Source: Corynebacterium falsenii
GTDB taxonomy: Bacteria > Actinomycetota > Actinomycetes > Mycobacteriales > Mycobacteriaceae
Reading direction: 5' to 3'
Assembly (NCBI RefSeq): GCF_020099275.1
Contig: NZ_CP083646.1
Coordinates: 186,001-250,000, forward strand
Length of the DNA: 64,000 nucleotides
Shown here: piece after piece, positions 24,842-34,803 of the stretch
Numbering within the stretch: the stretch's first letter is position 1
Layout: every line of letters begins with the position of its first letter
Program-made: the position numbers and the translations under genes
The notes under the pieces: model-generated
Told to the model about the DNA's origin: nothing
Databases searched by the model: none
Seen by the model: only the letters and a program-made list of their open reading frames with translations

Positions 24842-26362
24842 GTGACTTTTCCCCGCCCTTGCCGCAGTACACCCATCGATGGCGCTATCGATTCCTACAC
24901 CGGAATCGCCTACAACCTGGGCTTTCACGTACTGCATTACGATTTGGATCTCGACTACAACGTTGAGCCCAATCATCTGAAGGCAACTGCCACCATCTCG
25001 GTGGAAAATTACCTCCCCCTGAAAACCCTCACGCTCGACTTGGCGAATAACCTCGCTGTCAACCGCGTGAGCATCACCGGTTACGGGGAGGCCAGTCTCG
25101 CGGATACCCTCACGATCCGCCGTTTCCGCCACTCTGGCAACAAACTCACCATCACTTTCCGCGAGGAAATCCCCGCCGATCTCACCTTTGACGTGCGGAT
25201 TTCCTACGCCGGCTATCCCCGCCCGCTGCGCTCCAAGTGGGGCGAGGTCGGCTGGGAGGAGACGGACACCGGCTCGGTCGTCGCCGGCCAACTCAACGGC
25301 GCACCCAGCTGGTTCCCCTGCGACGACACCCCGGACGAGAAGGCCACGTACCGCATCGCCATCACCGCACACCGCGATGTCACTGCGGTGGCCACGGGCC
25401 TGCTGACCTCCACGACGTCCTCTGGCAACACCATCACCCGCGTCTTCGAGGTCGATTACCCCATGGCCACCTATTTGGCGGCTGTGTATGTGGGACCGTA
25501 TGAGCGTCGAGAATGGCCGAAGGCCCAGGTGGGGCGCAAGGAGGTACCGGTCATCGGGTGGGTGCCTGTCGGCGACGCCCACGCCAAGCGCGTCCGGGAC
25601 AACATCGATCGGGACTTCAAGGATCAAACCGCCATGGTGGAGGCCTTTTCCGAGATGTTCGGCCCCTACCCCTTCCCCGAGTATTCCGTGGTGGTCACCA
25701 ACGAGGTGATGGAGATTCCGCTGGAGGCGCAAGCGCTGTCCATGTTCGGCAGCAACCACGCCAACGGTCGGGGCACCTGGGAACGCCTCATCGCCCACGA
25801 GTTGTCGCACCAGTGGTTCGGCAACTCTGTGGGACTGGTGGAATGGCGAGACATCTGGCTCAATGAGGGCTTCGCCTGCTACGCGGAATGGCTGTGGTTC
25901 GAGCGCTCCCGCGGCATCCCAGCGGCCACACATGCCCGCTCGCACTACGATGTGCTGCGCATCAAGCCGCAAGACCTCGTGCTCGCCGAGCCGGGTGGGC
26001 AAGAAATGTTCGATGACCGCGTGTACAAGCGCGGCGCACTGACCGTGCACGCGCTGCGCTGTTTGCTGGGCGATGCGGCGTTTTTCGAGCTGCTCCACAC
26101 ATGGACGTCCACGTTCCGGATGGGGTTGGTGGAAACGCGCGACCTGGAGAACCTGGTTCAACACATCACCCAGGCGCTGCCACATGTGAGCAGCGCGGAT
26201 GTCACGGCCCTGTTCGACGCATGGGTCCGGGGAGCTGAGCTACCCGAATTCCCTGTGCCGGCAGCAGGTGCGGCAGACGCAGCGGGCGCAGCGGGCGCTA
26301 TCCCCACCGCCGCTCTGCCGGCCGGACCCAACGCCCCCGACGTCGACGCAGGAGGGCGCTGA
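24842..26362 (+). CDS. M1-family metallopeptidase
   Basis: 506 residues, zinc aminopeptidase of the gluzincin type. Seen: N-terminal beta domain (25-210), then HELSHQWFGNSVG with zinc ligands H319, H323 and catalytic E320, and the third ligand E342 in NEGFACYAEW. No signal peptide or membrane anchor is evident, so cytosolic. Shorter than PepN (about 860), lacking the large C-terminal helical domain. C-terminal 45 residues are Ala/Pro/Gly-rich. Start GTG at 24842 chosen for spacing to GGTAGGG; GTG at 24833 is an alternative. Only 3 bases separate it from the flippase gene, so the two are coupled. Confidence 0.85.
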   Translation: MTFPRPCRSTPIDGAIDSYTGIAYNLGFHVLHYDLDLDYNVEPNHLKATATISVENYLPLKTLTLDLANNLAVNRVSITGYGEASLADTLTIRRFRHSGNKLTITFREEIPADLTFDVRISYAGYPRPLRSKWGEVGWEETDTGSVVAGQLNGAPSWFPCDDTPDEKATYRIAITAHRDVTAVATGLLTSTTSSGNTITRVFEVDYPMATYLAAVYVGPYERREWPKAQVGRKEVPVIGWVPVGDAHAKRVRDNIDRDFKDQTAMVEAFSEMFGPYPFPEYSVVVTNEVMEIPLEAQALSMFGSNHANGRGTWERLIAHELSHQWFGNSVGLVEWRDIWLNEGFACYAEWLWFERSRGIPAATHARSHYDVLRIKPQDLVLAEPGGQEMFDDRVYKRGALTVHALRCLLGDAAFFELLHTWTSTFRMGLVETRDLENLVQHITQALPHVSSADVTALFDAWVRGAELPEFPVPAAGAADAAGAAGAIPTAALPAGPNAPDVDAGGR

Positions 26363-26365
26363 CCC

Positions 26366-27667
26366 ATGCGCGCGATGACCTACGCCACCGTATTCGTGGC
26401 CGCCGCCGGTTACCTGGTGATCTGGGTAGCCTCGAAGGCTTTGCCGAAGGCGGGCTACGAAGACTTCATGGTGTACTGGTCCATGTTCTTCGCGCTCACG
26501 GGCGTGCTCGATGGCCTCATGCAGGAGACCGCCCGCGCCGTCACGACCCGGCGCGAACTCGGCGGCCCGGCCGTTCCCCACACCCGCACCGCCGCGCCGT
26601 TCCGGATCAGCGCGATCGTCGCTGCGGTCATCGCCATCATCATGGCCGCCACCGGCCCGCTGTGGGTGGATCAGATCGTGCCGAGCATGCCGGGCTGGGG
26701 CGTCGGACTCATGGCCATTGGCCTGGCGAGTTACACCTTCCAGGCGGTGGTGTGCGGACTGCTCTCCGCAGCGAATGCGTGGGGTGTGTTCGCGTGGCTC
26801 ATCGCCATCGATTCCGGCGTGCGCCTCGTCCTCGCCGCCGTGGCGTGGGCGGTAGGCTGGCACGTCCTGGCCTTCCTTATCGTCACCGTCCTCGGTGCGC
26901 TCACATGGTTGTTCATCCTCCTGGTCAGCGGCCAGGCCCGCGAGCTGCTCCCCGAACGCGCGGACGTGGCTACCAACGCGTTTCTCAGCCGCGCTGGCAA
27001 GGCCATGATCGCCGCTGGCGCCAACGCCATTCTCATCACCGGCTTCACGGTGCTCCTGCGCTACACGTCGGCCTCGGATGTTCCGCCCGGTGCTCTCGCC
27101 GCCACCATCACCGCGGTCACGCTCACGCGTGCGCCCATCCTCGTTCCCCTGCAACGCTTCCAACCTGCGCTGATCGTGCACTTCACGAAGCATCGCAACC
27201 ACGTCCTCCGCGCCGCAGCCCTGCCGATTGGCGCGGTCGCGGGTGTGGCGGTTGTCGGTGGCCTGGCCGCATGGGCCATCGCCGCACCGCTCATGGGAAT
27301 CTTTTTCGACGCCGACCTCATCGCTCCCCCCGCAACCCTCGGGTTGCTCACGGTGGCCTCGGGTGCCACGGCCATCCTCATGATCAGCGGTTCCGCAGCG
27401 CTCGCTGCAGACCGGCACAATCTCTACACGACAGGGTGGCTGGTGGCCACAGCGGTGACCATCGGCATTCTTACCATCAACGCCTCCGCCGATACCCGCG
27501 CCATCCTGGCGCTGGGCATCGGGCCGCTGGTCGGCGCCGTCGTACAGCTCGGGCTCCTCTCGTTCCTGCCCACCCCGGATTATGCTGGCACTGGATCCGA
27601 CAGGTCCGACAGGCTCGATAGGCCCGACACCCCCGCAGACACCACGTCCTTCCCTGATAAGGTCTAG
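26366..27667 (+). CDS. Polysaccharide flippase-like membrane protein (Rv3630-like)
   Basis: 433 residues with about twelve hydrophobic segments and no large soluble domain, resembling the MATE/MOP exporters that flip lipid-linked sugars. M. tuberculosis Rv3630 holds the same position before the PpgS gene Rv3631 and the small membrane protein Rv3632, and I infer the same role here: moving the polyprenyl-phosphate-linked amino sugar across the membrane. The C-terminal tail (SDRSDRLDRPDTPADT) is polar and low-complexity. Followed after 11 bases by a GT2 gene. Confidence 0.75.
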   Translation: MRAMTYATVFVAAAGYLVIWVASKALPKAGYEDFMVYWSMFFALTGVLDGLMQETARAVTTRRELGGPAVPHTRTAAPFRISAIVAAVIAIIMAATGPLWVDQIVPSMPGWGVGLMAIGLASYTFQAVVCGLLSAANAWGVFAWLIAIDSGVRLVLAAVAWAVGWHVLAFLIVTVLGALTWLFILLVSGQARELLPERADVATNAFLSRAGKAMIAAGANAILITGFTVLLRYTSASDVPPGALAATITAVTLTRAPILVPLQRFQPALIVHFTKHRNHVLRAAALPIGAVAGVAVVGGLAAWAIAAPLMGIFFDADLIAPPATLGLLTVASGATAILMISGSAALAADRHNLYTTGWLVATAVTIGILTINASADTRAILALGIGPLVGAVVQLGLLSFLPTPDYAGTGSDRSDRLDRPDTPADTTSFPDKV

Positions 27668-27678
27668 CCTCTTTCACC

Positions 27679-28587
27679 ATGACTTCCCAGCCCTCCCATT
27701 CTTCCCATGATGCGCCACCGGCCGACTCTGTGGACGTTCTCATGACCGTCTACCACCGCATCGACCCCAGCGACCTCACGTGGGCTTTGGCCAGCATCCA
27801 CCAGCAAACCCTCCAACCAGCACACACCGTGATCGTCCTCGACGGCCCGGTGGGTGAGAAGCTTCGGGGTGTCGTCGAGCAGTACAAGAAGCTGCATGAC
27901 ACGACCGTGATCGTGGAGTTGCCAGAGAATCAGGGCAGCGCCATCGCATCGAACGCGGGGCTGGAACACTGCGCGAGCACCTGGGTGGCGCGGCTGGACG
28001 CCGACGATATCGCGCGCCCCGACCGGCTGGAAAAACAGCTCGATTACCTGCGCGAACACCCGGAGATCGACGCACTGGGAACCGCGTTGGCGGAGTTCAC
28101 CGACCACGACCTACCGGTCGCCGCGCCGGGAGACTTCACGGTGGATCTCGGAGCGGTAGCAACGATAGCCCACTCCACCCGGGCGCTGCCGGAGACAAAC
28201 GAGGAGATCCACAAGGCGGTGGCCTGGAATTCCCCGATCAATCACCCCGCCTCCATCCTGCGCACCAGCGCGCTGCGCGAACTCGGCGGCTACCGGCACG
28301 TACCATTCATGGAGGACTACGACCTCTGGGCGCGGTTGGTGGCCGGTGGCTACACGCTGCATAACCTGCCGGAAGGGCTCACCTACTTCCGCACGTCGGA
28401 GGCAATGTTCGACCGCCGGACGGGCACAGACATGTGGCGCGCAGAGAAGCAGATGCAGGCCAACCTGTTTCATTACGGGCTGATTAGCCGACCACGGGCT
28501 ATATTTAACCTGTTATTCCGTAGTCTGTACCGATCTCTGCCGCGCCCCATGCTGCGGTTGGTCTATCGCGTACTATTCCAGCGCTGA
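27679..28587 (+). CDS. Family 2 glycosyltransferase
   Basis: 302 residues, inverting GT-A fold. Seen: start of the fold VDVLMTVYHRIDPSDLTWALASI, nucleotide-binding loop VVEL-PENQGSAIASNAG, metal-binding DADDIARPDRLEKQ, and an acceptor-site segment GGYRHVPFMEDYDLWARLVAGGY. A C-terminal amphipathic basic segment (RSLYRSLPRPMLRLVYRVLF) probably binds membrane. Cytosolic-face enzyme using a nucleotide sugar; donor and acceptor not predictable. It is inserted between the flippase and the PpgS-like gene. Confidence 0.85.
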   Translation: MTSQPSHSSHDAPPADSVDVLMTVYHRIDPSDLTWALASIHQQTLQPAHTVIVLDGPVGEKLRGVVEQYKKLHDTTVIVELPENQGSAIASNAGLEHCASTWVARLDADDIARPDRLEKQLDYLREHPEIDALGTALAEFTDHDLPVAAPGDFTVDLGAVATIAHSTRALPETNEEIHKAVAWNSPINHPASILRTSALRELGGYRHVPFMEDYDLWARLVAGGYTLHNLPEGLTYFRTSEAMFDRRTGTDMWRAEKQMQANLFHYGLISRPRAIFNLLFRSLYRSLPRPMLRLVYRVLFQR

Positions 28588-28645
28588 CTTTTCGTCCGTT
28601 TCGTTCAGGCAGTGCAGACGATTTCGAGGAGAGCACAAGCCGGCT

Positions 28646-29458
28646 ATGGCACACCCTCACACTTCCGCCAGCGACGTTGCACCGCGCAACGATCGCAGCG
28701 CTGGCGGCTCTAGCAGCGCTGGAAGCCCTAGCGGCTCGAGCGCTCGTGACTCGGTCGACAGCAGGGACAATAAGGACAACCGGGACGTCTGGCTGATCAT
28801 CCCCTGCTACAACGAAGGCACTGTCATCGGGGATGTGATCCGCAACGCCCTGCGCACCTTCCCCAACATCGTGGCCGTCAATGACGGCTCGGCTGACGAC
28901 TCCGCCGAGCAGATCCACGCCGCTGGTGCACACCTAGTCAATCACCCCGTGAACTTGGGGCAGGGCGCTGCCCTGCAGACAGGTGTGGAATACGCCCGCA
29001 GCCAGCCGGGAGCCCAGTACTTCGTCACTTTCGACGCCGACGGCCAGCACCAAGTCAAGGACGTGCTCACGATGCTGGGACGGATGCGCACCGAAGAGGT
29101 GGACATCATCACGGGTACCCGTTTCGGCGGGCAGGACAACTCGCAGGTTCCGTGGCTCAAGCGCCTCGTGCTGCAGACCGTGGTGCTGCTCTCCCCGAAG
29201 ACTCGGAAGCTCGGGCTGTCCGACGCCCACAACGGCCTGCGCGTGTTCAACAAGCGCGTGGCCGATGAGTTGAACCTGCGGATGAACGGCATGAGCCACG
29301 CCAGCGAGTTCGTAACCCTCATGGCAACCAAGGGTTGGCGCGTGAGCGAGGAGCCCGTGGACATTCTCTACACCGAATACTCCATGTCCAAGGGCCAAAG
29401 CCTGCTCAACGGTGTGAACATCCTGGCCGACGGATTCGTTGCGAGGAAGCTGCCATGA
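28646..29458 (+). CDS. Polyprenyl-phosphate glycosyltransferase (PpgS-like)
   Basis: 270 residues. After a 47-residue Ser/Asp-rich N-terminus comes a DPM1-type GT2 domain: WLIIPCYNEGTVIGDVI, VVAVNDGSADDS, FVTFDADGQHQVKDV and an acceptor helix with SDAHNGLRVFNK. M. tuberculosis PpgS (Rv3631) makes polyprenyl-phospho-N-acetylgalactosamine for the galactosamine substituent of arabinogalactan, and its partner Rv3632 follows it. The same partner follows here with ATGA overlap, so I infer a PpgS orthologue; a polyprenyl-phosphate mannose or glucose synthase is the alternative. Confidence 0.75.
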   Translation: MAHPHTSASDVAPRNDRSAGGSSSAGSPSGSSARDSVDSRDNKDNRDVWLIIPCYNEGTVIGDVIRNALRTFPNIVAVNDGSADDSAEQIHAAGAHLVNHPVNLGQGAALQTGVEYARSQPGAQYFVTFDADGQHQVKDVLTMLGRMRTEEVDIITGTRFGGQDNSQVPWLKRLVLQTVVLLSPKTRKLGLSDAHNGLRVFNKRVADELNLRMNGMSHASEFVTLMATKGWRVSEEPVDILYTEYSMSKGQSLLNGVNILADGFVARKLP

Positions 29459-29892
29459 CCGGAACCACCATGCTCATCCAAACCCTGCTGCTGCTGGCAG
29501 TACTGGGGTTGGCCCTCTATTTCCTCTCCAACCGCAAGAAGGCTCGCGCCAAGGCGGGCGTGAAGATCGGCTTCGTGCTGTTCATCATCCTCTCGGTGTG
29601 GACGGTGCTGCGGCCGGACGATCTCACAGTGGTCGCGCGCTGGCTCGGCGTATCCCGTGGCACGGACTTGCTGCTGTACATGCTGGTGGTGGGGTTTGTG
29701 TTCACCACGATGTCCACGTACATGCGCCTGCGTGAGCAGGAGCTGCGGTACGCCCGCTTGGCGCGCGCTATTGCACTGCAGAATGCGGTGCCGCCGGAGC
29801 AGAACACAGCACAGCAGAACACAGCACAGCCGGACAATGATAGTGATTCCGCTAGTGTGGAGTCTTCCCCCTCTCCGCACGACAATCGGTAA
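29455..29892 (+). CDS. DUF2304 small membrane protein (Rv3632-like)
   Basis: 145 residues with three hydrophobic segments (about 3-22, 37-52, 68-85), then a charged helix MRLREQELRYARLARAIALQ and a Gln/Asn/Ser-rich tail. Start ATG at 29455 overlaps the stop of the PpgS-like gene (ATGA), so they are coupled. DUF2304 proteins accompany DPM1-type GT2 enzymes, and Rv3632 is reported to enhance PpgS activity. Tail contains a duplicated QNTAQ. Likely a membrane partner of the preceding enzyme. Confidence 0.8.
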   Translation: MTGTTMLIQTLLLLAVLGLALYFLSNRKKARAKAGVKIGFVLFIILSVWTVLRPDDLTVVARWLGVSRGTDLLLYMLVVGFVFTTMSTYMRLREQELRYARLARAIALQNAVPPEQNTAQQNTAQPDNDSDSASVESSPSPHDNR

Positions 29893-29989
29893 CACTAGGT
29901 GAGCGTCCACTACGGTCGCCCCGAGCCCGGCCCTAGGTCCGATCCGAAGTCCGATCCGAGGTCACAGAGAGACAAGTAGAGAAAGGTAG

Positions 29990-30907
<918 letters not shown>

Positions 30908-30937
30908 GGCTATCTGCCACTGGGCTCACGGACCGCG

Positions 30938-32149
30938 CTAGGCCTCGGCAGGGGCGGGGATGAACTTCTTCGACGTGATCGTAACGACCACCAAGGCCAG
31001 AGCGGCCATGACGGCGCCGAAGCCGAGCATGATCGGGTAGGTGAACCACTCGCTCAGGCGGGTGAGGATCATCGGGAAGAAGAAGCCGATGTAGGTGAAG
31101 GCGTAGAACACTGCGGTCAGACCGCCGAGGTCATCGGGGCCTGCGATGCGTTGCACCTCCGTGAGGCCGGTGATGAGGCAAATGCCGTAGGCGGTGCCGA
31201 GCAGAACTGCGACCACGATGGTGCCCGCGATGGATCCGACCTTGGCCGTCCACGCTGCGATGATCATGCCGATGATCACGATGACCAGGCCTACCTGCTG
31301 GGCACGGGAGTTGTTGGGCCGGATGTACCAGTGGGATACCTGTTGGATGGAGAATCCGAGCGCCAGCGCCAGGGCGGTGACGAGAGCGGAGAACGCAATC
31401 GGCGTCGAAGACTCAGACTGAGCCAGGCTGGGCATGATCGCGTAGGCCACGCCCGCACAACCAAAGACCCAGGGGGCAATGGGAAGCACGGCGAAGATGA
31501 ACCGCGGGTTCCACATCGACGGCACACGCAGGTCAGTCCAGAACGATCCGCGCACTTTGAGGTGAGCAGACTGGCGCGTTTCGGGGATGCGGGAGAGACC
31601 CACGAGCGCGGCGATGGACAGGAGGATGTGGACGATGTACGTGATCTGGCCGGGAGCGGGCAGCCACTGGGCGAGCACTCCTGCCAGTCCTGCGCCCGCA
31701 CCGAAACCGAAGGTGAGGGACATGGTGGCGCGCTTGGCGCCGGAGTTTGGCTTGGCTGTGGGGTCGAAGTGAGTGGTGGACAGTTCCTTGATCCACGAGC
31801 CACCTGCGGTCATAGCCATGCCGATGGATAGGCCGGAGAGGACGCGCCCGATGAAGATGAGGGGCTCGTTGGTTTCGCCCAGGGCGATGAGGATACTGCC
31901 CACGAGGCCGACGACCGGTGCGGGGAGCATCACCACGCGGCGGCCGTAGCGGTCGGAAAGCGGGCCGGAGAGCAACAGGGCAACTGCGATGCCTGCTGCG
32001 TAGCACGCCAGGAGGGCATCCACGAACACGCGGCTGAACACGTGTTCTTGGCGGTAAAACACCATCATGGGGGTGAACTCGTTGCCTCCCCATGCCACGG
32101 CGAGCACGGCAAAAGCTACGAGTTTCCATGCATTTTTATTCCTTGGCAT
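30938..32149 (-). CDS. Major facilitator superfamily transporter
   Basis: 403 residues, twelve hydrophobic segments. Seen: the MFS loop motif between helices 2 and 3 (GPLSDRYGRRVVMLP) and RVLSGLSIGMAMTAGGSW in the first half. The opening residues (NAWKLVAFAVLAVAWGGNEFTPM) are like those of actinobacterial MFS exporters of unknown substrate. Start ATG at 32149 chosen over an upstream TTG. Divergent from the acyl-CoA oxidase-like gene; convergent with the GalE gene 30 bases away. Confidence 0.85.
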   Translation of the reverse strand: MPRNKNAWKLVAFAVLAVAWGGNEFTPMMVFYRQEHVFSRVFVDALLACYAAGIAVALLLSGPLSDRYGRRVVMLPAPVVGLVGSILIALGETNEPLIFIGRVLSGLSIGMAMTAGGSWIKELSTTHFDPTAKPNSGAKRATMSLTFGFGAGAGLAGVLAQWLPAPGQITYIVHILLSIAALVGLSRIPETRQSAHLKVRGSFWTDLRVPSMWNPRFIFAVLPIAPWVFGCAGVAYAIMPSLAQSESSTPIAFSALVTALALALGFSIQQVSHWYIRPNNSRAQQVGLVIVIIGMIIAAWTAKVGSIAGTIVVAVLLGTAYGICLITGLTEVQRIAGPDDLGGLTAVFYAFTYIGFFFPMILTRLSEWFTYPIMLGFGAVMAALALVVVTITSKKFIPAPAEA

Positions 32150-32368
32150 AGTCACCAAGTGTATGCCTGTAGGTGGTGTGCGCGGTGGCGCGGGTCACGT
32201 TTATCGGATTCCGGGCGGCGCAGGAGCGGGATGGGACCGGCACTGATGGAGCCTCCAGTTCAGCTTTGTCACAGTTAGCTGAGAGTTACCTATGTCCCCT
32301 AGACAAAAGACATGAATTTATTATTAAAATTGTGCAGCACAGATCACAATTGAAGGTAAGGTTAAGTT

Positions 32369-34630
32369 ATGTCACATAACACCACTTCTGGGAACGATGC
32401 ACTCCAGCCCGAGGGCAACGCCACTAGCCCTGCTGCGGAAGATCCGCAGAACTCCGCTGGAAGCTCCACCGAGAACCCCATGCGTGGAGAAAACAGCGGT
32501 GAAGACCGCAGTGAAGAACGCGGAGACGACCGCAGACACGACAAGGGAGAAAACTCCACCCGACGCTTCTCGATCCGCCGCGCGAAGGATGCCCCCGCAA
32601 CACTCAACGCCGCACCGGACGAGCTAGTAGCCGCCCACGTGACCGAGGATCTGAAGTCCGTCCTCGATGGCGAGTTCGTCGATGCTCGCAGCCGCATGCG
32701 CGAGCTGCTGGCCACGGGTAATTTCATCCCCCGCCCCGACTTCGACCTGGAGGAAGCTCGGGCGCACACCACCGATCAGCTCAGCAAGGTACTGGAAACC
32801 GGCCTGCCCCATGCCGCATTCCGCAAGGATCAGGGCGGCACGGGCGACACGGGCTACTGCCTGACCTCCATCGAGATGCTGGGGCACTCTGACTTGGGGC
32901 TCATGGTGAAGTCCGGCGTGCAATGGGGCCTGTTCGGCGGCGCTGTGGGCAACCTCGGTTCCGAGCGGCACGAGCAGATGGTCAAGGATCTCATCAACCT
33001 CGACGCCCTGGGCTGCTTCGCCATGACGGAGCGCGGTCACGGTTCCGATGTGCAAAACCTCGAAACCACAGCCACCTACGATCCGGAGACCCAGGAGTTC
33101 ATCATCAACTCCCCCACGGCCTCGTCGGAGAAGTGGTACATCGGCAACGCCGCCCGCGATGGTCGCTGGGCTGCGGTGTTCGCGCAGCTGTTCGTTCCCG
33201 GGGACGAGGAATCGAAGGGTGTGCACTGCCTGCTGGTTCGCATCCGCGAGGACGACGGTTCCGCCGTTGAGGGTGTCCACCTCGGAGATCATGGCTACAA
33301 GGGCGGGCTTAAAGGCGTCGACAACGGAACGCTGAGCTTCAACAACGTCCGCATCCCGCGTGAGGGCCTGCTCAACCGCTTCGCCGATGTCGATGAGCAG
33401 GGCAACTACTCCTCCGATATCGACAACCCGAACCGCCGCTTCTTCACCATGCTGGGCGCGCTCGTGCGCGGTCGCGTGACCGTGGGAGCGGCTGCAGGCG
33501 CTGCCGCCCGCACCGCGCTGGATATCGGCGCCACGTACGCGAACCTGCGCCGCCAGTTCGCACCGGATGATTCCCTGCCGGAGAAGCGGCTCATCGAGCA
33601 CCGCTGGCACCGCCTGCGCCTCATCCCGCGAATCGCCCGCAGCTATGGCCTACAGTTCGCCACGAACCACCTGATCTCCCGCGTGCACGAGCTCGATCAG
33701 CTGGGCCTGAACCCGGCCGTGTTCACCAAGGAGCAGCAGGCCGACCAGCGTGAGGTCGAGGCCCACGCCGCCGCACTGAAGGCTGCGAACACTGCCCACG
33801 CCACCGACACCATTCAGGACATGCGCGAAGCCTGCGGCGGCGCCGGGTACATGGCGGAGAACTTGCTCACCACACTCAAGGCCGATTCGGATGTGTTCAC
33901 CACCTTCGAGGGCGACAACGTGGTGATGATGCAGCTCGCCGCCAAGGAGCTCATGACCGGCTTCGCCAAGGAGCTCGGCGGCCTCAAGCCGATGGAGATG
34001 GTCCGCTTCGGCCTGGATAGCTTCGGTACCCTGCTGCGCCGCCGCACCGCCGCCGATGCAATTCTGCAGAACCTCGTGGATACATTCAGCGACAGCGATG
34101 ACGCATCCCTGTTCGACCCTGCCTACCAGCTCGAGCTGCTCACTGAGCGCGAGGATCGCATGATGTTGTCGCTCGCTCGCCGCCTACGCGCGGCTCGCAA
34201 GCTGGGTGTGGAGGAAGCAGCCAAGGTCGTGGACAAGGCCCAGGACCACCTGCTCGCTGTGGGTTGGGCGCACGTGGATCGCATCATCTTCGAGGCCTTC
34301 GTGGATGCCGAATCCCGCCTGGAGTCGGAGGAAGGGAGCCAGGTTCTGGAGCAGATCCGCGACGTCTTCTTCCTCAGCTGCATCGTAGATAACGCCTCGT
34401 GGTACTTGGAACAGAACCTGCTTTCCGGCACGCGCACGAAGGCTGCCCGCGCGGCGCTCAACGATCTGTGCGATTCGCTGGGTCCATGGTCGCAGGTGCT
34501 AGTGGATGCGTTCGGCATCCCGAGCACGATCACGAATGTCACGATGATGGAGTCCTACGAGGACATGACCCCCAAGTGGGTCTCTGACCCTTCCGCGTCT
34601 GAGCAAGCACGCTCCGAGGCGCAGCGGTAG
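32369..34630 (+). CDS. Acyl-CoA oxidase-like / acyl-CoA dehydrogenase flavoprotein
   Basis: 753 residues, far longer than ordinary acyl-CoA dehydrogenases (about 390). After a charged low-complexity N-terminus (1-80) comes a sequence of the acyl-CoA oxidase type: MTERGHGSDVQNLETTATYD, FIINSPTASSEKWYIGNAA, HLGDHGYKGGLKGVDNGTL, MREACGGAGYM, then FEGDNVVMMQLAAKELM with the likely catalytic glutamate, and a long helical C-terminal domain (530-740). Oxidises acyl-CoA to 2-enoyl-CoA with FAD, with oxygen or an electron carrier as acceptor. Start ATG has AAGGTAAGG upstream. Strong terminator follows. Confidence 0.85.
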   Translation: MSHNTTSGNDALQPEGNATSPAAEDPQNSAGSSTENPMRGENSGEDRSEERGDDRRHDKGENSTRRFSIRRAKDAPATLNAAPDELVAAHVTEDLKSVLDGEFVDARSRMRELLATGNFIPRPDFDLEEARAHTTDQLSKVLETGLPHAAFRKDQGGTGDTGYCLTSIEMLGHSDLGLMVKSGVQWGLFGGAVGNLGSERHEQMVKDLINLDALGCFAMTERGHGSDVQNLETTATYDPETQEFIINSPTASSEKWYIGNAARDGRWAAVFAQLFVPGDEESKGVHCLLVRIREDDGSAVEGVHLGDHGYKGGLKGVDNGTLSFNNVRIPREGLLNRFADVDEQGNYSSDIDNPNRRFFTMLGALVRGRVTVGAAAGAAARTALDIGATYANLRRQFAPDDSLPEKRLIEHRWHRLRLIPRIARSYGLQFATNHLISRVHELDQLGLNPAVFTKEQQADQREVEAHAAALKAANTAHATDTIQDMREACGGAGYMAENLLTTLKADSDVFTTFEGDNVVMMQLAAKELMTGFAKELGGLKPMEMVRFGLDSFGTLLRRRTAADAILQNLVDTFSDSDDASLFDPAYQLELLTEREDRMMLSLARRLRAARKLGVEEAAKVVDKAQDHLLAVGWAHVDRIIFEAFVDAESRLESEEGSQVLEQIRDVFFLSCIVDNASWYLEQNLLSGTRTKAARAALNDLCDSLGPWSQVLVDAFGIPSTITNVTMMESYEDMTPKWVSDPSASEQARSEAQR

Positions 34631-34656
34631 GAGTTTTCGAGACGATACGCCTTCTC

Positions 34657-34697
34657 ACGCAGTCCCATCCAGTTCTTCTCACTGGATGGGACTGCGT
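34657..34697 (+). terminator. Terminator, perfect 17-bp stem
   Basis: ACGCAGTCCCATCCAGT (34657-34673) pairs exactly with 34681-34697 across a seven-base loop, followed by ATAATTTCTTC. It ends the acyl-CoA oxidase-like transcript 27 bases after the stop and isolates the kinase gene downstream. Confidence 0.8.
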
Positions 34698-34803
34698 ATA
34701 ATTTCTTCAGTACTTATGGTGGCGATGACCAGGAACCTTCGGCTCTGGTTAGTCTTTCTTTATTCCGACGCCACCACGGAGCCATTCGTAGACAGGCCAT
34801 ATC

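Noticed and set aside
32352-32369. A DtxR-box-like sequence (AAGGTAAGGTTAAGTTA) before the acyl-CoA oxidase-like gene
   Set aside because: Only about 13 of 18 positions fit, the second half-site is poor, and the stretch doubles as the ribosome binding site.
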